The notes below the pieces were generated by a model. It was not told the origin of the DNA. It saw only the letters and a program-made list of their open reading frames with translations, and did no database searches. A stretch of DNA of 64,000 bases from Arthrobacter sp. fls2-241-R2A-200 (GTDB lineage: Bacteria; Actinomycetota; Actinomycetes; Actinomycetales; Micrococcaceae). Within the stretch, counting starts at the first letter, position 1; the number at the start of each line of letters is the position of its first letter. The position numbers and the translations under genes are program-made. Below are positions 1 through 8,396 of this stretch, one piece after another. The stretch lies in contig NZ_JARVRJ010000014.1 of the NCBI RefSeq assembly GCF_030209745.1, positions 1 to 64,000 of the forward strand. The letters run 5' to 3'.

Positions 1-54
1 CAGAGCATTCGACTGTTAATCGAAGGGTTACTGGTTCAAGTCCAGTCGGAGGAG
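1..54 (+). tRNA. tRNA-Asn (GTT), 5' end cut by the window
   Basis: The anticodon arm is intact: stem 8-12 pairs with 20-24 around a seven-base loop holding GTT at 15-17. A five-pair T arm (30-34 with 42-46) and the 3' acceptor strand (47-53) with a G discriminator at 54 follow. CCA is not encoded. The 5' acceptor strand and most of the D arm lie before base 1. Confidence 0.93.
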
Positions 55-60
55 CAACCG

Positions 61-100
61 AACCCCGTACCGGCCCAGGCTGGTGCGGGGTTCTCCTTTT
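61..100 (+). terminator. Rho-independent terminator after tRNA-Asn
   Basis: Bases 61-74 pair with 79-92 (AACCCCG arm against CGGGGTT, with G-U and one mismatch inside), closing a short loop, and a T-rich run at 91-100 follows. It lies directly after the tRNA. The next gene, on the other strand, ends here too, so it may serve both directions. Confidence 0.8.
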
Positions 101-101
101 C

Positions 102-509
102 CTACACGAAATCCATCTCCACTTGGAGGAAGCGTGCGGCTTCGCCAACCGCGGCGAGGAAAGCCTCTTGTTCAGTGGGGGGAGTCCTCGGGTCGCGTGG
201 ATGCCATTCATGGGGTGCGGAGTGCACCCGGGTGAATCCGCCACCTGGTGGGGCGTAGAAGATGCCAAACCGCTGTACGGGCCACTCAGGTGAGGTTTCG
301 GGCGCAACCAACAACGCGGCGTCGGTCTCGGGGTTGTACCACTGGGCGATGGGCCGCCGTCGATCATCCATGAACAGGCCGGCCGCGTAGAGGGCCGCCG
401 ACTGGGCGCTGGTGACCGAGCACAACCGGTCCCACCACAGCGGCAGGATGCGTTCATCCCGTCGCTGCCAAGGGGATGGAAGCGGCTGCAGGTCTTGCCA
501 TGGGGGCAC
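102..509 (-). CDS. Hypothetical protein, 135 aa
   Basis: I do not recognise this protein. It is rich in Trp, Pro and Arg, has no membrane segment or signal peptide, and reads like a small soluble globular domain. The GTG start at 507-509 is the only in-frame start giving this length; no clear ribosome site precedes it, so the true start could be internal. Codon use fits the neighbours. It lies tail-to-tail with the tRNA-Asn terminator and 59 bases downstream of another small minus-strand gene. Confidence 0.6.
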   Translation of the reverse strand: MPPWQDLQPLPSPWQRRDERILPLWWDRLCSVTSAQSAALYAAGLFMDDRRRPIAQWYNPETDAALLVAPETSPEWPVQRFGIFYAPPGGGFTRVHSAPHEWHPRDPRTPPTEQEAFLAAVGEAARFLQVEMDFV

Positions 510-568
510 GAGGCAATTTTATCGCCGGGCGTGGGTGCAGGAAAGGGGTGGACGAGCTTGGGGAAGAG

Positions 569-760
569 TTAGTCGCGGTTCCAAGGACCCGGGTTGACGC
601 GGTACAAAAGGGCGGCCCCGATGACGGCCCCCAATGCCGCCCCGAAGGGCGCTGCGCCTACCGTCCGGCCCAACAACGCACCGGCAATTGCTCCCAACAT
701 GGCGCCGAGGAAAAGGCCCCTGCCGTTGCGGTGCGGTTTCTTCATCGACTTCTTGGTCAT
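569..760 (-). CDS. Small glycine-zipper membrane protein, 63 aa
   Basis: A basic N-terminus (MTKKSMKKPHRNGR) is followed by a Gly/Ala-rich stretch with repeated small-xxx-small spacing (residues about 16-53), typical of glycine-zipper membrane proteins such as YMGG-type or Rv-type small proteins. It probably forms two close-packed helices in the membrane. ATG start at 758-760. No specific function can be given. It precedes the 135-residue hypothetical on the same strand. Confidence 0.6.
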   Translation of the reverse strand: MTKKSMKKPHRNGRGLFLGAMLGAIAGALLGRTVGAAPFGAALGAVIGAALLYRVNPGPWNRD

Positions 761-825
761 CGACCCAGCCTACGGGTTCGGCTGCCGTGTTGAGGGGCTC
801 AGGGGAGTGAACTGGGAGACGGGAC

Positions 826-2049
826 TTAGTGGATGGAGGGCACGGTGCGGGGGCGGACCACCAACCACAGTGCGGCCATGGAGCCGGAGATGCAGACTGC
901 TTGGACGGCGCCCATCGGAACTGCGGAGCCGACGCCGAGCCAACCAACCACCGGCGGTACGATCCCGGCCATCAGGAACTGCGCCGCGCCCAGCAAGGAC
1001 GCGGCTGTCCCTGCTTGCGCACCATGCTTGGCCAAGGACAGGACCTGGACGCAGGGGAACATGAATCCGGTGCAGCAGATGTAGAACCACAGTGGAATGA
1101 GGATGCCGAAGAGGCCGGCATGGACAAGATCCAGGCCGACAATCAGCAGGGCCATGAGCAGCATGGCAGCGGTTGCCCCAGCCACGATCCACTGTGGTGC
1201 AACCCGCCGTATCAACCGTGAACTGATCTGTACCCCGGCCACGATGCCCAAGGAATTGACCCCAAAAAGCAATCCGTATTGCTGCGGCGAAAAGCTGTAG
1301 ACGTTTTGGAACAGGAATGTCGACGCCGAGAGGTAGGCAAATAAGCCACCGAAGTTCAGGCTGCCAACCATTAGCATGCCTACAAAAATGCGGTCAGTCA
1401 GCACCGACTTATAGCGTTGCCGAACGGTGGCCGTGGACTTGCCCCGTTTCTCTGCCGGCAGCGTTTCCCTGATGAGGAAGATCGCGGCAATGATCACCAG
1501 GAAGCCGTAGCAGGCCAGGAAAACAAAGATGCCGGGCCACGCGAAGATCAACAGCAGTTGGGAGCCGATGATGGGCGCGAGGATCGGTGCGAGTCCATTG
1601 ACCAACGACATACGGGAGAACATGCGAACCATCGCGTACCCGTGGAAGAGGTCCCGGACCATGGCCATTGCCACGACGCCACCACCTGCGGCGCCGATCC
1701 CCATGAGCACCCGGAAAAGGGAAAGCAGGCCGATGTCCGTGGACAAGGCGGCCCCCAGGGATGAGCCGATGTGGACACCGGTGGCCAGAATCAGTGGAAG
1801 GCGCCGCCCAAACTTGTCACTGAAAGGCCCCACAACCAACTGACCCAGCCCAAAGCCCACAGTGGTGCCTGTCAGGGTTAGCTGAATAGCTGCCGCTGAG
1901 ACGTCAAAGCTCTTCTCCAACGCCGGGAATGCGGGGAGGTAGAGGTCCACGGTGAAAGGGCCCAAAGCGGTGAGGGCGCCCAACAGGACAATGTACACAA
2001 GCTTTTCGCGTCGGCTCAGGGAATCGCCTGGGGCGATGGAGGAGGTCAC
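826..2049 (-). CDS. MFS multidrug efflux transporter, Bcr/CflA type, 407 aa
   Basis: Proton-driven export of drugs or small metabolites across the cytoplasmic membrane. About twelve hydrophobic segments are visible. The TM1 signature DLYLPAF (residues 35-41) is typical of the Bcr/CflA drug-resistance subfamily, and motif A between TM2 and TM3 reads GPFSDKFGRR (74-83). I chose the GTG at 2047-2049 because the family starts shortly before TM1. ATGs at 2074-2076 and 2071-2073 would add nine or eight residues, and neither start has a clear Shine-Dalgarno. A TATGAT hexamer at 2077-2072 could be the -10 of a short or leaderless transcript, which would favour the GTG. Substrate unknown. Confidence 0.85.
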   Translation of the reverse strand: MTSSIAPGDSLSRREKLVYIVLLGALTALGPFTVDLYLPAFPALEKSFDVSAAAIQLTLTGTTVGFGLGQLVVGPFSDKFGRRLPLILATGVHIGSSLGAALSTDIGLLSLFRVLMGIGAAGGGVVAMAMVRDLFHGYAMVRMFSRMSLVNGLAPILAPIIGSQLLLIFAWPGIFVFLACYGFLVIIAAIFLIRETLPAEKRGKSTATVRQRYKSVLTDRIFVGMLMVGSLNFGGLFAYLSASTFLFQNVYSFSPQQYGLLFGVNSLGIVAGVQISSRLIRRVAPQWIVAGATAAMLLMALLIVGLDLVHAGLFGILIPLWFYICCTGFMFPCVQVLSLAKHGAQAGTAASLLGAAQFLMAGIVPPVVGWLGVGSAVPMGAVQAVCISGSMAALWLVVRPRTVPSIH

Positions 2050-2224
2050 GAAGATCAATTCTATGGCCCACATCATATTTATTAGCGGCAGCGATGGCGC
2101 GGCGCGGTTACAAGGCGAAAGTTGAAGAAGAACCTCAGTGATAGCTTTGTGGACAGGCGTGCGGGGAATAAACCCTCCGCGTTCGCCCGACACGATGCCC
2201 AGAGGAAGCAGTTAGGCGGAACCC

Positions 2225-3073
2225 ATGAGTGGACGTCATACCGGCAGGACCAGCCAAGGACCAGCCATTCGTACTTTGCCGAAGACCCTCAAGCTGGTTG
2301 CACGGCTGGCCCCGCGGCAAATCAACGACGAAATTGCTTTGGCCAAGGTGGAGCTCAAGCGCAAGGCGACCCAGCTTGGGGTCGCCGGAGCCTTCTTTGG
2401 CGTGGCGCTGGTTTTCCTGGCGCTATTGGTCATTGCCCTCGTTGCGGCCGCGATCCTGGCCCTTGCCACCATTATGCCGGGCTGGCTTGCGGCTTTGATT
2501 GTTGCAGCCTTTTTCCTGGTGATTGTGGCAATCGCGGGTTTGATAGGTCTGGCACGGTTCAAGAAAGCAATGCCCTTGATTCCGGAGGACACCATCCGGG
2601 GTATCAGGCACGATCTCGGAATCGCGAAAGAAGGGTCCGCATTCGACGCGTCGATCCTCGATCCGAATTCGCCCGCCGCCAAGGCAGCTAAGGCTGAGAA
2701 GGAAGCTGCCGCACAAAAGGCCAAAGCGGAAAAAGCAGCCAAGGAATCGACCAAGGAAGCGGATGCGGTCAAGGCCCCCACTGAGGCCGAATTGCGTTCC
2801 CGCTTGACCAGGCGCCGTGAGCACTTGACGGGTGTTCGTGACGAGCTCGGAGAGCAGCTGGACGTCAAGACACAGGGACGGGCCTTGTGGGAGAGCGCCA
2901 ACGGCAAGTTCCAGGAGGGCAGGGAATTTGCGGGCGCACGGATCTCCGGCCTCGGAGACTCGGTTCCCGGCGGCCTCTCGGCAAGAATTGCTGCCCGCTG
3001 GAAGGACCTTGCGGCCTTCGTAACTGCCGCTGCGGTCTTCATCGTTGCCGTGAGGAAGTTGCTGAAAAAGTAG
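2225..3073 (+). CDS. Actinobacterial Holin-X family / DUF3618-type membrane protein, 282 aa
   Basis: Residues about 50-108 form two hydrophobic segments of the actinobacterial Holin-X domain (a phage-holin-like fold found as a host gene, not a prophage mark). A charged Ala/Lys/Glu-rich coiled region (about 150-185) follows. The C-terminal part, including the start RSRLTRRREHL, resembles DUF3618 and ends in a third hydrophobic helix. ATG start with AGGCGGA seven bases upstream. It lies 44 bases before the phosphatidyltransferase gene and probably belongs to its envelope-lipid transcription unit. Role unknown, likely membrane organisation. Confidence 0.75.
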   Translation: MSGRHTGRTSQGPAIRTLPKTLKLVARLAPRQINDEIALAKVELKRKATQLGVAGAFFGVALVFLALLVIALVAAAILALATIMPGWLAALIVAAFFLVIVAIAGLIGLARFKKAMPLIPEDTIRGIRHDLGIAKEGSAFDASILDPNSPAAKAAKAEKEAAAQKAKAEKAAKESTKEADAVKAPTEAELRSRLTRRREHLTGVRDELGEQLDVKTQGRALWESANGKFQEGREFAGARISGLGDSVPGGLSARIAARWKDLAAFVTAAAVFIVAVRKLLKK

Positions 3074-3117
3074 TCACGTCCCGCTGCGGTGCACATTCAG
3101 GAAGAAAGGGGGACAGG

Positions 3118-3741
3118 ATGAAATTGATTGGAGCCGGTTCTCGGCCCGGCCGTCCCCAAGTGGACCACGACTTCATCTTCACGGTCCCCAACCTTCTTAC
3201 CGTGCTCCGATTCATGGGCGTCCCGCTGTTCATGTGGCTCGTGCTGGCCAGGCAGGAGTACGGGTTCGCGGTGTTGGTTCTGGTCCTCATGGGGAGCACG
3301 GACTGGGTGGACGGCTACATTGCGCGTCGTTTCAACCAAACGTCCAAACTGGGCCGGATCCTCGATCCGCTGGCGGACCGCGCGGCGCTCCTGGCGGTGG
3401 CAGTCACCTTGGTGATTGCCGGCGTCGTGCAGTGGTGGTATCTCGCCGCGCTCATGGTGCCGGACGCTGTTCTTGCCCTGGCGTCGCTGCTCTATTTCCA
3501 TGGACATCCCGACCTGCCGGTGAGCATTGTTGGCAAGATCCGTACGGCGCTGTTGTTGCTCGGCACCCCGCTTTTGGTCCTGTCCAAAATGCACCTCGCA
3601 TTGACGGACGTCTATTTTGTTGCCGCGTGGACGTTCCTGGGCTTGGGGCTGGTGGGGCATTGGATCGCCGCCTACAACTATTTCTGGGCTATCGTGCGCA
3701 AGGGTAAAGACTTGAAAAACGACGACGAAGGGCCCCGCTGA
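3118..3741 (+). CDS. CDP-alcohol phosphatidyltransferase, 207 aa
   Basis: Integral membrane enzyme that transfers a phosphatidyl group from CDP-diacylglycerol to an alcohol. The full family signature is present: D62, D65-G66, A69-R70, G79, D83 and D87. About six hydrophobic helices surround it. Substrate could be glycerol phosphate, inositol phosphate or phosphatidylglycerol (cardiolipin synthase type); sequence alone does not decide. The ATG at 3118 has a purine-rich site (GAAAGGGGGACAGG) just upstream; a longer frame reaching back into the previous gene is not credible. Its stop overlaps the next start by one base, so translation is coupled. Confidence 0.9.
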   Translation: MKLIGAGSRPGRPQVDHDFIFTVPNLLTVLRFMGVPLFMWLVLARQEYGFAVLVLVLMGSTDWVDGYIARRFNQTSKLGRILDPLADRAALLAVAVTLVIAGVVQWWYLAALMVPDAVLALASLLYFHGHPDLPVSIVGKIRTALLLLGTPLLVLSKMHLALTDVYFVAAWTFLGLGLVGHWIAAYNYFWAIVRKGKDLKNDDEGPR

Positions 3742-4646
3742 TGGTGTGGCTGGCGGTTTTCCTTGCCGTCCTCGGAGCCTTTTTCCTGGCCATCGGGGCC
3801 CAACGGCAAGGCAGTGCCGTGAAGGCAGACACAGGTGGCCTGGCACTGAGCTCCAATGGCTTCCTTCGGCTCCTGCGCAATCCCCGCTGGATGCTTGGTC
3901 TCCTCTTCTTGTGCCTGGGAATGGTGATGAACTCCATAGCCCTTGTGTCTGCGCCGCTGACTGTGGTCCAACCCATCGGGGCCATTGCCCTTGTGATCAC
4001 CACGGTGGTCAACGCCAAGGACCAGGGCTTGAGCATCAACCGTGCGACCGTGGTGGCCATCAGTACCTGCGTCACAGGGTCTGCGCTCTTTGTGCTGCTG
4101 GCCGTTTTTGTCACCCAGGAGAACCACCACGTCAGCGGCGAGGACGAGCTGACCATCGTGTTGTTGTTGGCTTTGGCCGTGGGGATCTTTGGCAGCTTGG
4201 CGGTGTTGTTCAAGCACCGGCTGAGTGCTTTTGTGTACATTGTGGGCGCAGGCGTCCTGTTCGGATTCGTTGCCGTGCTGACCCGCATCATCGGCAAGCA
4301 TCTTCTCGATCCCAACGGGCTGTTCCTGCTCAACGTGCAGTGGTACACCGTCATTGCAATCATCGCAGCCGGGGGACTGGGCTCGTGGTTTGTCCAGAGC
4401 GCCTATTCGGGCGGGCCGCCGGACTTGGTCATTGCGGGATTGACGGTCATAGACCCCATGGTGGGCATTGCCATTGGCATCATCATCCTTGGTGAGCTTC
4501 GTCCCGATGTGCACGCCGTGATGGCGATCGCCATGGCCGCGGCCGCTTCGCTTGCTATCGTGGGGGTTATTACCTTGAGCCGCCACCACCCGGAAGTCAC
4601 CAAGCGCAGGAAGGAAGCGAAGGCGAACTCCGGTCGGAAGGCCTAG
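3741..4646 (+). CDS. DMT-superfamily transporter (EamA/NIPA-like), 301 aa
   Basis: Nine to ten hydrophobic helices with an internal two-fold arrangement, as in drug/metabolite and NIPA-type magnesium transporters. The segment PLTVVQPIGAIALVITTVVN near residues 73-93 is typical of NIPA-like DMT proteins in actinobacteria. Overlaps the preceding gene by one base (TGATG). The C-terminus is basic (KRRKEAKANSGRKA). Substrate unknown; context with a phospholipid synthase and a GT4 glycosyltransferase would allow a lipid or polyprenyl-linked role, but that is only inference. Confidence 0.8.
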   Translation: MVWLAVFLAVLGAFFLAIGAQRQGSAVKADTGGLALSSNGFLRLLRNPRWMLGLLFLCLGMVMNSIALVSAPLTVVQPIGAIALVITTVVNAKDQGLSINRATVVAISTCVTGSALFVLLAVFVTQENHHVSGEDELTIVLLLALAVGIFGSLAVLFKHRLSAFVYIVGAGVLFGFVAVLTRIIGKHLLDPNGLFLLNVQWYTVIAIIAAGGLGSWFVQSAYSGGPPDLVIAGLTVIDPMVGIAIGIIILGELRPDVHAVMAIAMAAAASLAIVGVITLSRHHPEVTKRRKEAKANSGRKA

Positions 4647-4755
4647 GGCAAAGCAGCACCTTGCGCCCCCGCCCTGCGCGGACCGGCAAATCGGCGACAC
4701 CTCAGCATTGCCACCATCGATGCTGTCCGCACCGTGACCATCAGGAGTTCTCTAC

Positions 4756-5952
4756 GTGACCATTCCCGACACCGCCCAACCCCTCACCTTATTGATTGCG
4801 GCTGATACATATCCTCCGCACGTCAACGGTGCTGCCCAGTTCGGCTACCGCTTGGCCAAGGGGATGACGGCCCGAGGACACAATGTGCACGTCTTGGCGT
4901 GCCGGCCGGACACGGGCAAGAGTTTCACTGAGTTCCGCGATGAAGCCACGGTCCATCGACTCCGCTCGCACGGCGTGTTCACACACGAATATTTCCGCAT
5001 TTGCTTCCCTTGGGAAATCAAGAAGGAAATCAGCCTCCTGTTCGACAAAGTGCAGCCGGACGTGGTTCACATCCAAAGCCACTACATGATCGGCGAGCAG
5101 GTTCTTTACGAGGCCGTAAAGCGAGGCATCAGGGTGGTTGCCACCAACCACTTTATGCCCGAGAACCTGAATCCGTTTTTGCCCTTCCCGCAGTGGTTCA
5201 AGGACATTGTGGGCCGGATCTCCTGGAAAGACATGGGCAAGGTCATGGGCAAGGCGGACGTCGTCACCACCCCCACCCCACTGGCTGCCAAGGCGATGCA
5301 CCAGCACGCTTTCCTTCGCAAAGTCCTGCCCCTGTCCAACGGGATTGACTCGTCGGCGTACGAACTCCAGCCCGGAGAGACGCTTGAACCGCACAGCCAT
5401 CCCACGGTTCTGTTTGCAGGCCGCCTTGCCGAAGAGAAGCACGTCAATGTGTTGATCGATGCAATCGCCAAGACACCACGGGAGCTCAACGTCCATCTGG
5501 AAATCGTCGGCGGGGGCGAGGTCCGTCCTGCCCTTGAAGCCCAAGTGGCCAAGTTGGGGCTACGGGACCGCGTCAGGTTCCTCGGACTGGCCAGCGATGA
5601 CGAACTGCGCGAGGCGTACATCAAGGCGGATATCTTCTGCATGCCCGGGACGGCCGAATTGCAGTCTTTGGTCACCCTTGAAGCGATGTCCGCGTCCACC
5701 CCCGTGTTGTTGGCCAACGCCATGGCCCTTCCGCATCTGGTCCGCGATGGAGAGAACGGCTACCTGTTCACCCCGAATGACAGCAACGACCTGTCCGCGA
5801 AGATCACCGTGCTCGTTGAACTGCCGGAGGACCAGCTCAAGGCCATGGGAAAGCTCAGCCGCGAGATGGTGGAACCGCACAGCATCAACAGCACTCTTCA
5901 AACCTTCGAGGACCTCTATCGCGGTGCCTCGTACGAAGACATGGTGGTGTGA
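4756..5952 (+). CDS. GT4-family glycosyltransferase, 398 aa
   Basis: Retaining GT-B glycosyltransferase, cytoplasmic face of the membrane. The N-terminal domain opens with the DTYPPHVNGAA loop common to PimB-like and MgtA-like mannosyl/glucosyl transferases. The C-terminal nucleotide-sugar domain has FAGRLAEEKHV (about 218-229) and the E-x7-E pair E301/E309 in AELQSLVTLE. GTG start with AGGAG eight bases upstream. The position after a phosphatidyltransferase suggests glycolipid or lipomannan-type synthesis; donor and acceptor cannot be read from the sequence. Confidence 0.88.
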   Translation: MTIPDTAQPLTLLIAADTYPPHVNGAAQFGYRLAKGMTARGHNVHVLACRPDTGKSFTEFRDEATVHRLRSHGVFTHEYFRICFPWEIKKEISLLFDKVQPDVVHIQSHYMIGEQVLYEAVKRGIRVVATNHFMPENLNPFLPFPQWFKDIVGRISWKDMGKVMGKADVVTTPTPLAAKAMHQHAFLRKVLPLSNGIDSSAYELQPGETLEPHSHPTVLFAGRLAEEKHVNVLIDAIAKTPRELNVHLEIVGGGEVRPALEAQVAKLGLRDRVRFLGLASDDELREAYIKADIFCMPGTAELQSLVTLEAMSASTPVLLANAMALPHLVRDGENGYLFTPNDSNDLSAKITVLVELPEDQLKAMGKLSREMVEPHSINSTLQTFEDLYRGASYEDMVV

Positions 5953-6035
5953 CCGGAGCACTGCCCGGCAGCCATTAGTATTGCTAGAGTGCTTTGCCCA
6001 CTACCGTGATTAAGCGGTGGCTGGGCGGGTGCCTA

Positions 6036-6112
6036 GGGGCTATAGCTCAGCTGGTTAGAGCGCGGGACTCATAATCCTAAGGTCCTCGGTTCAAGTCCGA
6101 GTAGCCCTACCA
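6036..6112 (+). tRNA. tRNA with CAT anticodon (elongator Met or Ile2)
   Basis: A complete 77-base cloverleaf with encoded CCA at 6110-6112. Acceptor GGGGCTA (6036-6042) pairs with TAGCCCT (6102-6108), giving a terminal G-U pair; T stem CTCGG/CCGAG; anticodon CAT at 6070-6072. It is not the initiator, which has an unpaired first position. The acceptor stem closely resembles actinobacterial tRNA-Ile(GAT), so it could be the lysidine-modified tRNA-Ile2 rather than elongator tRNA-Met. Confidence 0.93.
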
Positions 6113-6121
6113 GATCCGGAT

Positions 6122-6163
6122 CGTCCCCCTTCCCTGCGTATGCGTGGGAAGGGGGACGTTTTT
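6122..6163 (+). terminator. Rho-independent terminator after the tRNA
   Basis: A perfect 13-pair stem (6122-6134 with 6146-6158, CGTCCCCCTTCCC type) and an 11-base loop are followed by five T at 6159-6163. Confidence 0.92.
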
Positions 6164-6227
6164 GTGTCCGGCCATGTAGTGCCGCTCCAAGCGGCGTCCA
6201 TTGCGGGAAGACGTGCATCTGCGATAT

Positions 6228-6243
6228 GTTACTGACCAGTAAC
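6228..6243 (+). promoter_or_regulatory. Palindromic operator upstream of acyl-CoA dehydrogenase
   Basis: GTTACTGACCAGTAAC: perfect six-base arms with a four-base centre, 38 bases before the acyl-CoA dehydrogenase start. The size and symmetry fit a TetR-family site. A 16-base sequence at 32678-32693, before the carboxylase operon, agrees at 12 of 16 positions. A common regulator, perhaps the TetR protein at 20951-21625, is inferred. Confidence 0.6.
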
Positions 6244-6281
6244 TTTCCCTGTGGTCCCTTGCCACCCTTGAAGGAGCGAAC

Positions 6282-7472
6282 ATGTCCAACGCTGCATTCG
6301 ACGCCGCCACCCTCCCGTATGCCGACGGGGACTTTTATGCCTTTGAGCAGATGTTGACGGGCAAGGAGCGCGATCGGCTCGCCGAGGTGCGCGAATTCCT
6401 GGCCCGTGAGGTGACCCCCATCGCCACTGACTGCTGGAACCGGGGCGAATTCCCCATGGATCTCATTCCCAAGCTTGGTGAGCTGGACCTTGTCAGCCCC
6501 GTGCGCCGCCAGGGATTCTCCAACTTGTTTGCCGGCATGCTCCACGCCGAGGTCACCCGCGCTGACGCGTCGATAGCCACCTTCATGGGTGTTCACGATG
6601 GCCTCTTCACCGGCTCGATTGAGGCGCTGGCGTCCCAAGAACAAAAGGATGCCTGGCTGCCGGACATTTACTCCTTGCAGAAGATCGGCGCCTTCGGCCT
6701 GACCGAGCCGTTGGGTGGTTCGGATGTCGCTGGCGGAACACGGACCACGGCGCAGCGGGACGGTGACAGTTGGATCCTCAACGGCGCCAAGCGTTGGATC
6801 GGCAATGCAACTTTCTCGGACTGGGTGGTCATCTACGCCAAGGACGTGGCCGATAGCCAGGTCAAGGCGTTCCTAGTGGACACCTCACTGCCTGGTTACT
6901 CGGCCAGCAAGATCGAGAACAAAATCTCGCTGCGCACCGTGCAGAACGCCGACATCACCTTGGACAACGTGGTGGTGCCGGACTTCTACAAGCTGGCCAA
7001 CGCCAACAGTTTCCGTGACACCAACAAGGTCCTCAAGGTGACCCGCTTGGCAGTTGCGTGGCAAGCGGTGGGACTTCAGATGGCCGCCTTTGACGTCGCG
7101 CGCCGGTACGCCGTTGAGCGTCAGCAGTTCGGCCGGCCGTTGGCAGCATTCCAGCTCGTGCAAAACCAACTGGTGCAAATTCTCGGTAACACGGTGGCCT
7201 CCACCGGGATGATGGTTCGCCTCGCCCAGCTTGAGGATGCCGGCGTTGCCAAGGACGAGCAGTCAGCCCTTGCAAAGGCATTTGCTACCGCTCGCATGCG
7301 TGAAAGCGTAGCCCTCGGACGCAGCATCCTTGGCGGCAACGGCATCGTCACGGACTATGGGATGGCGAAGGTCTTCGCCGACGCCGAGGCCATCTACTCC
7401 TACGAAGGCACCCACGAGATCAATACCTTGGTGACAGGGCGAGCCATCACCGGCGTTTCCGCGATTGTCTGA
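6282..7472 (+). CDS. Acyl-CoA dehydrogenase, glutaryl-CoA dehydrogenase-like, 396 aa
   Basis: FAD-dependent alpha,beta-dehydrogenation of an acyl-CoA in the cytoplasm, passing electrons to ETF. The family blocks are present: GAFGLTEPLGGSDV (FAD/substrate region), RRYAVERQQFGRPL and, near the C-terminus, AIYSYEGTHEIN with the catalytic base E375. The overall sequence and the position of this Glu resemble the glutaryl-CoA/short-chain group more than medium-chain enzymes. ATG start with AAGGAG at good spacing. Monocistronic: the palindrome at 6228-6243 lies upstream, and a convergent gene lies 31 bases downstream. Confidence 0.88.
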   Translation: MSNAAFDAATLPYADGDFYAFEQMLTGKERDRLAEVREFLAREVTPIATDCWNRGEFPMDLIPKLGELDLVSPVRRQGFSNLFAGMLHAEVTRADASIATFMGVHDGLFTGSIEALASQEQKDAWLPDIYSLQKIGAFGLTEPLGGSDVAGGTRTTAQRDGDSWILNGAKRWIGNATFSDWVVIYAKDVADSQVKAFLVDTSLPGYSASKIENKISLRTVQNADITLDNVVVPDFYKLANANSFRDTNKVLKVTRLAVAWQAVGLQMAAFDVARRYAVERQQFGRPLAAFQLVQNQLVQILGNTVASTGMMVRLAQLEDAGVAKDEQSALAKAFATARMRESVALGRSILGGNGIVTDYGMAKVFADAEAIYSYEGTHEINTLVTGRAITGVSAIV

Positions 7473-7503
7473 CGTAACGGCGAAATCCAAGGCCCCGGCT
7501 GGA

Positions 7504-8004
7504 TCATCCCAGCGGCAGCAGTATGGAGGGGCGCATGTCCTGCACCAAGTCCAAAGGATTGACGTACTCATCGCCGCGTCTCACCCCCCAATGCAGGCAT
7601 GGACTGCTGCCGCAGTGCCCGGAAACCGGCTCAGTGGAACCTATTAGCTGTCCTTTGCTGACAGGATCGCCAGGCTTGAGATTACTGGTCACCGGCTCAA
7701 AACTGCTCTTGAGGCCATTGCCGTGGTCAATGGTAAGGACTGACCGATCGACGACGACGCCGGCAAACGTCACCACGCCGTCCGCAGGCGCGGTGACGGG
7801 TTCGCCGTCGAGCACCGGCCCCAGATCCACGCCCCGGTGACCGCTCAACCACGGTTTGTCGGGCGGATCAAAGGTGCGCAGAACCGCAGGTTTGGGCGAG
7901 AGCGGCCAACTCCAATGTTCCCCCGTAGGGTGCACCGGACTGGACGGGCCCGCCGTGATGGCAATTGCGACGAATGCGGACAATAGGGGCTTCAAGAGGA
8001 GCAT
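7504..8004 (-). CDS. Secreted M23-family metallopeptidase, 166 aa
   Basis: Zinc endopeptidase of the LytM/M23 fold, expected to act on peptidoglycan outside the membrane. The hydrophobic N-terminus (MLLLKPLLSAFVAIAITAG) is a signal peptide. The catalytic domain shows GHRGVDLG (HxxxD zinc ligands) and CLHWGVR (the final HxG-type ligand). Two cysteines in GHCGSSPC may form a disulfide. I chose the ATG at 8002-8004 because GGAAGG lies eight bases upstream; a GTG at 8034 would add ten residues. Divergent from rpsB, a common arrangement in Arthrobacter relatives. Confidence 0.85.
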   Translation of the reverse strand: MLLLKPLLSAFVAIAITAGPSSPVHPTGEHWSWPLSPKPAVLRTFDPPDKPWLSGHRGVDLGPVLDGEPVTAPADGVVTFAGVVVDRSVLTIDHGNGLKSSFEPVTSNLKPGDPVSKGQLIGSTEPVSGHCGSSPCLHWGVRRGDEYVNPLDLVQDMRPSILLPLG

Positions 8005-8042
8005 CTGACAAGCCTTCCGCCTAGGCGCCCGCACCGCGATCC

Positions 8043-8076
8043 CGACCCTTGGCTATGTGGACAACGCCAAGGGTCG
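8043..8076. repeat. Inverted repeat in the M23/rpsB divergent region
   Basis: CGACCCTTGGC at 8043-8053 is perfectly complementary to 8066-8076, around a 12-base loop. No T run follows on either strand, so it is more likely an RNA hairpin or protein site than a terminator. Confidence 0.5.
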
Positions 8077-8396
8077 CGCGGTCAGATGGAGGGGGTCGCT
8101 GTAGTACACTTGTTGGAGCAGTTTGCTGTGCCCTCAAGCTTGTTCAGGATCGTGTCTCATTCAGATATGCGAGGGCGCCGAACTGACTACGCGTATCCAG
8201 CCCTCCACCAGCGAAGCCAACAAACTTCAGGCTGCGGAGGATTGTGCCTCCTGCGGTCCGGTTATCCGGATGGGAAGTGCAATGGATGCCAGGAGCCGCG
8301 CCCGTCCGGGTAAGGCTAAACAACCGTCAACTATTGGCAGGGTAAGAGCAGCCCCATGGGCGCTCTCATGAATGACCTGCCGGAAGGAGCGTCGGC
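8077..8396 (+). promoter_or_regulatory. Long leader and promoter region of rpsB
   Basis: About 320 bases without a credible gene lie between the hairpin and the rpsB start. A TACACT hexamer near 8105 could be a -10. A 75-residue open frame beginning at 8086 has no ribosome site and poor composition, and I do not call it. Local inverted repeats suggest a structured leader, as expected for autoregulated r-protein genes, but I cannot match it to a named leader motif. Confidence 0.4.

Noticed and set aside
2225-3073. Prophage holin
   Set aside because: The Holin-X domain is a host gene in actinobacteria; no phage genes are nearby and the neighbours are lipid genes.
8086-8313. 75-codon open frame upstream of rpsB
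   Set aside because: It has no ribosome site and its composition is unlike coding sequence; more likely untranslated leader.
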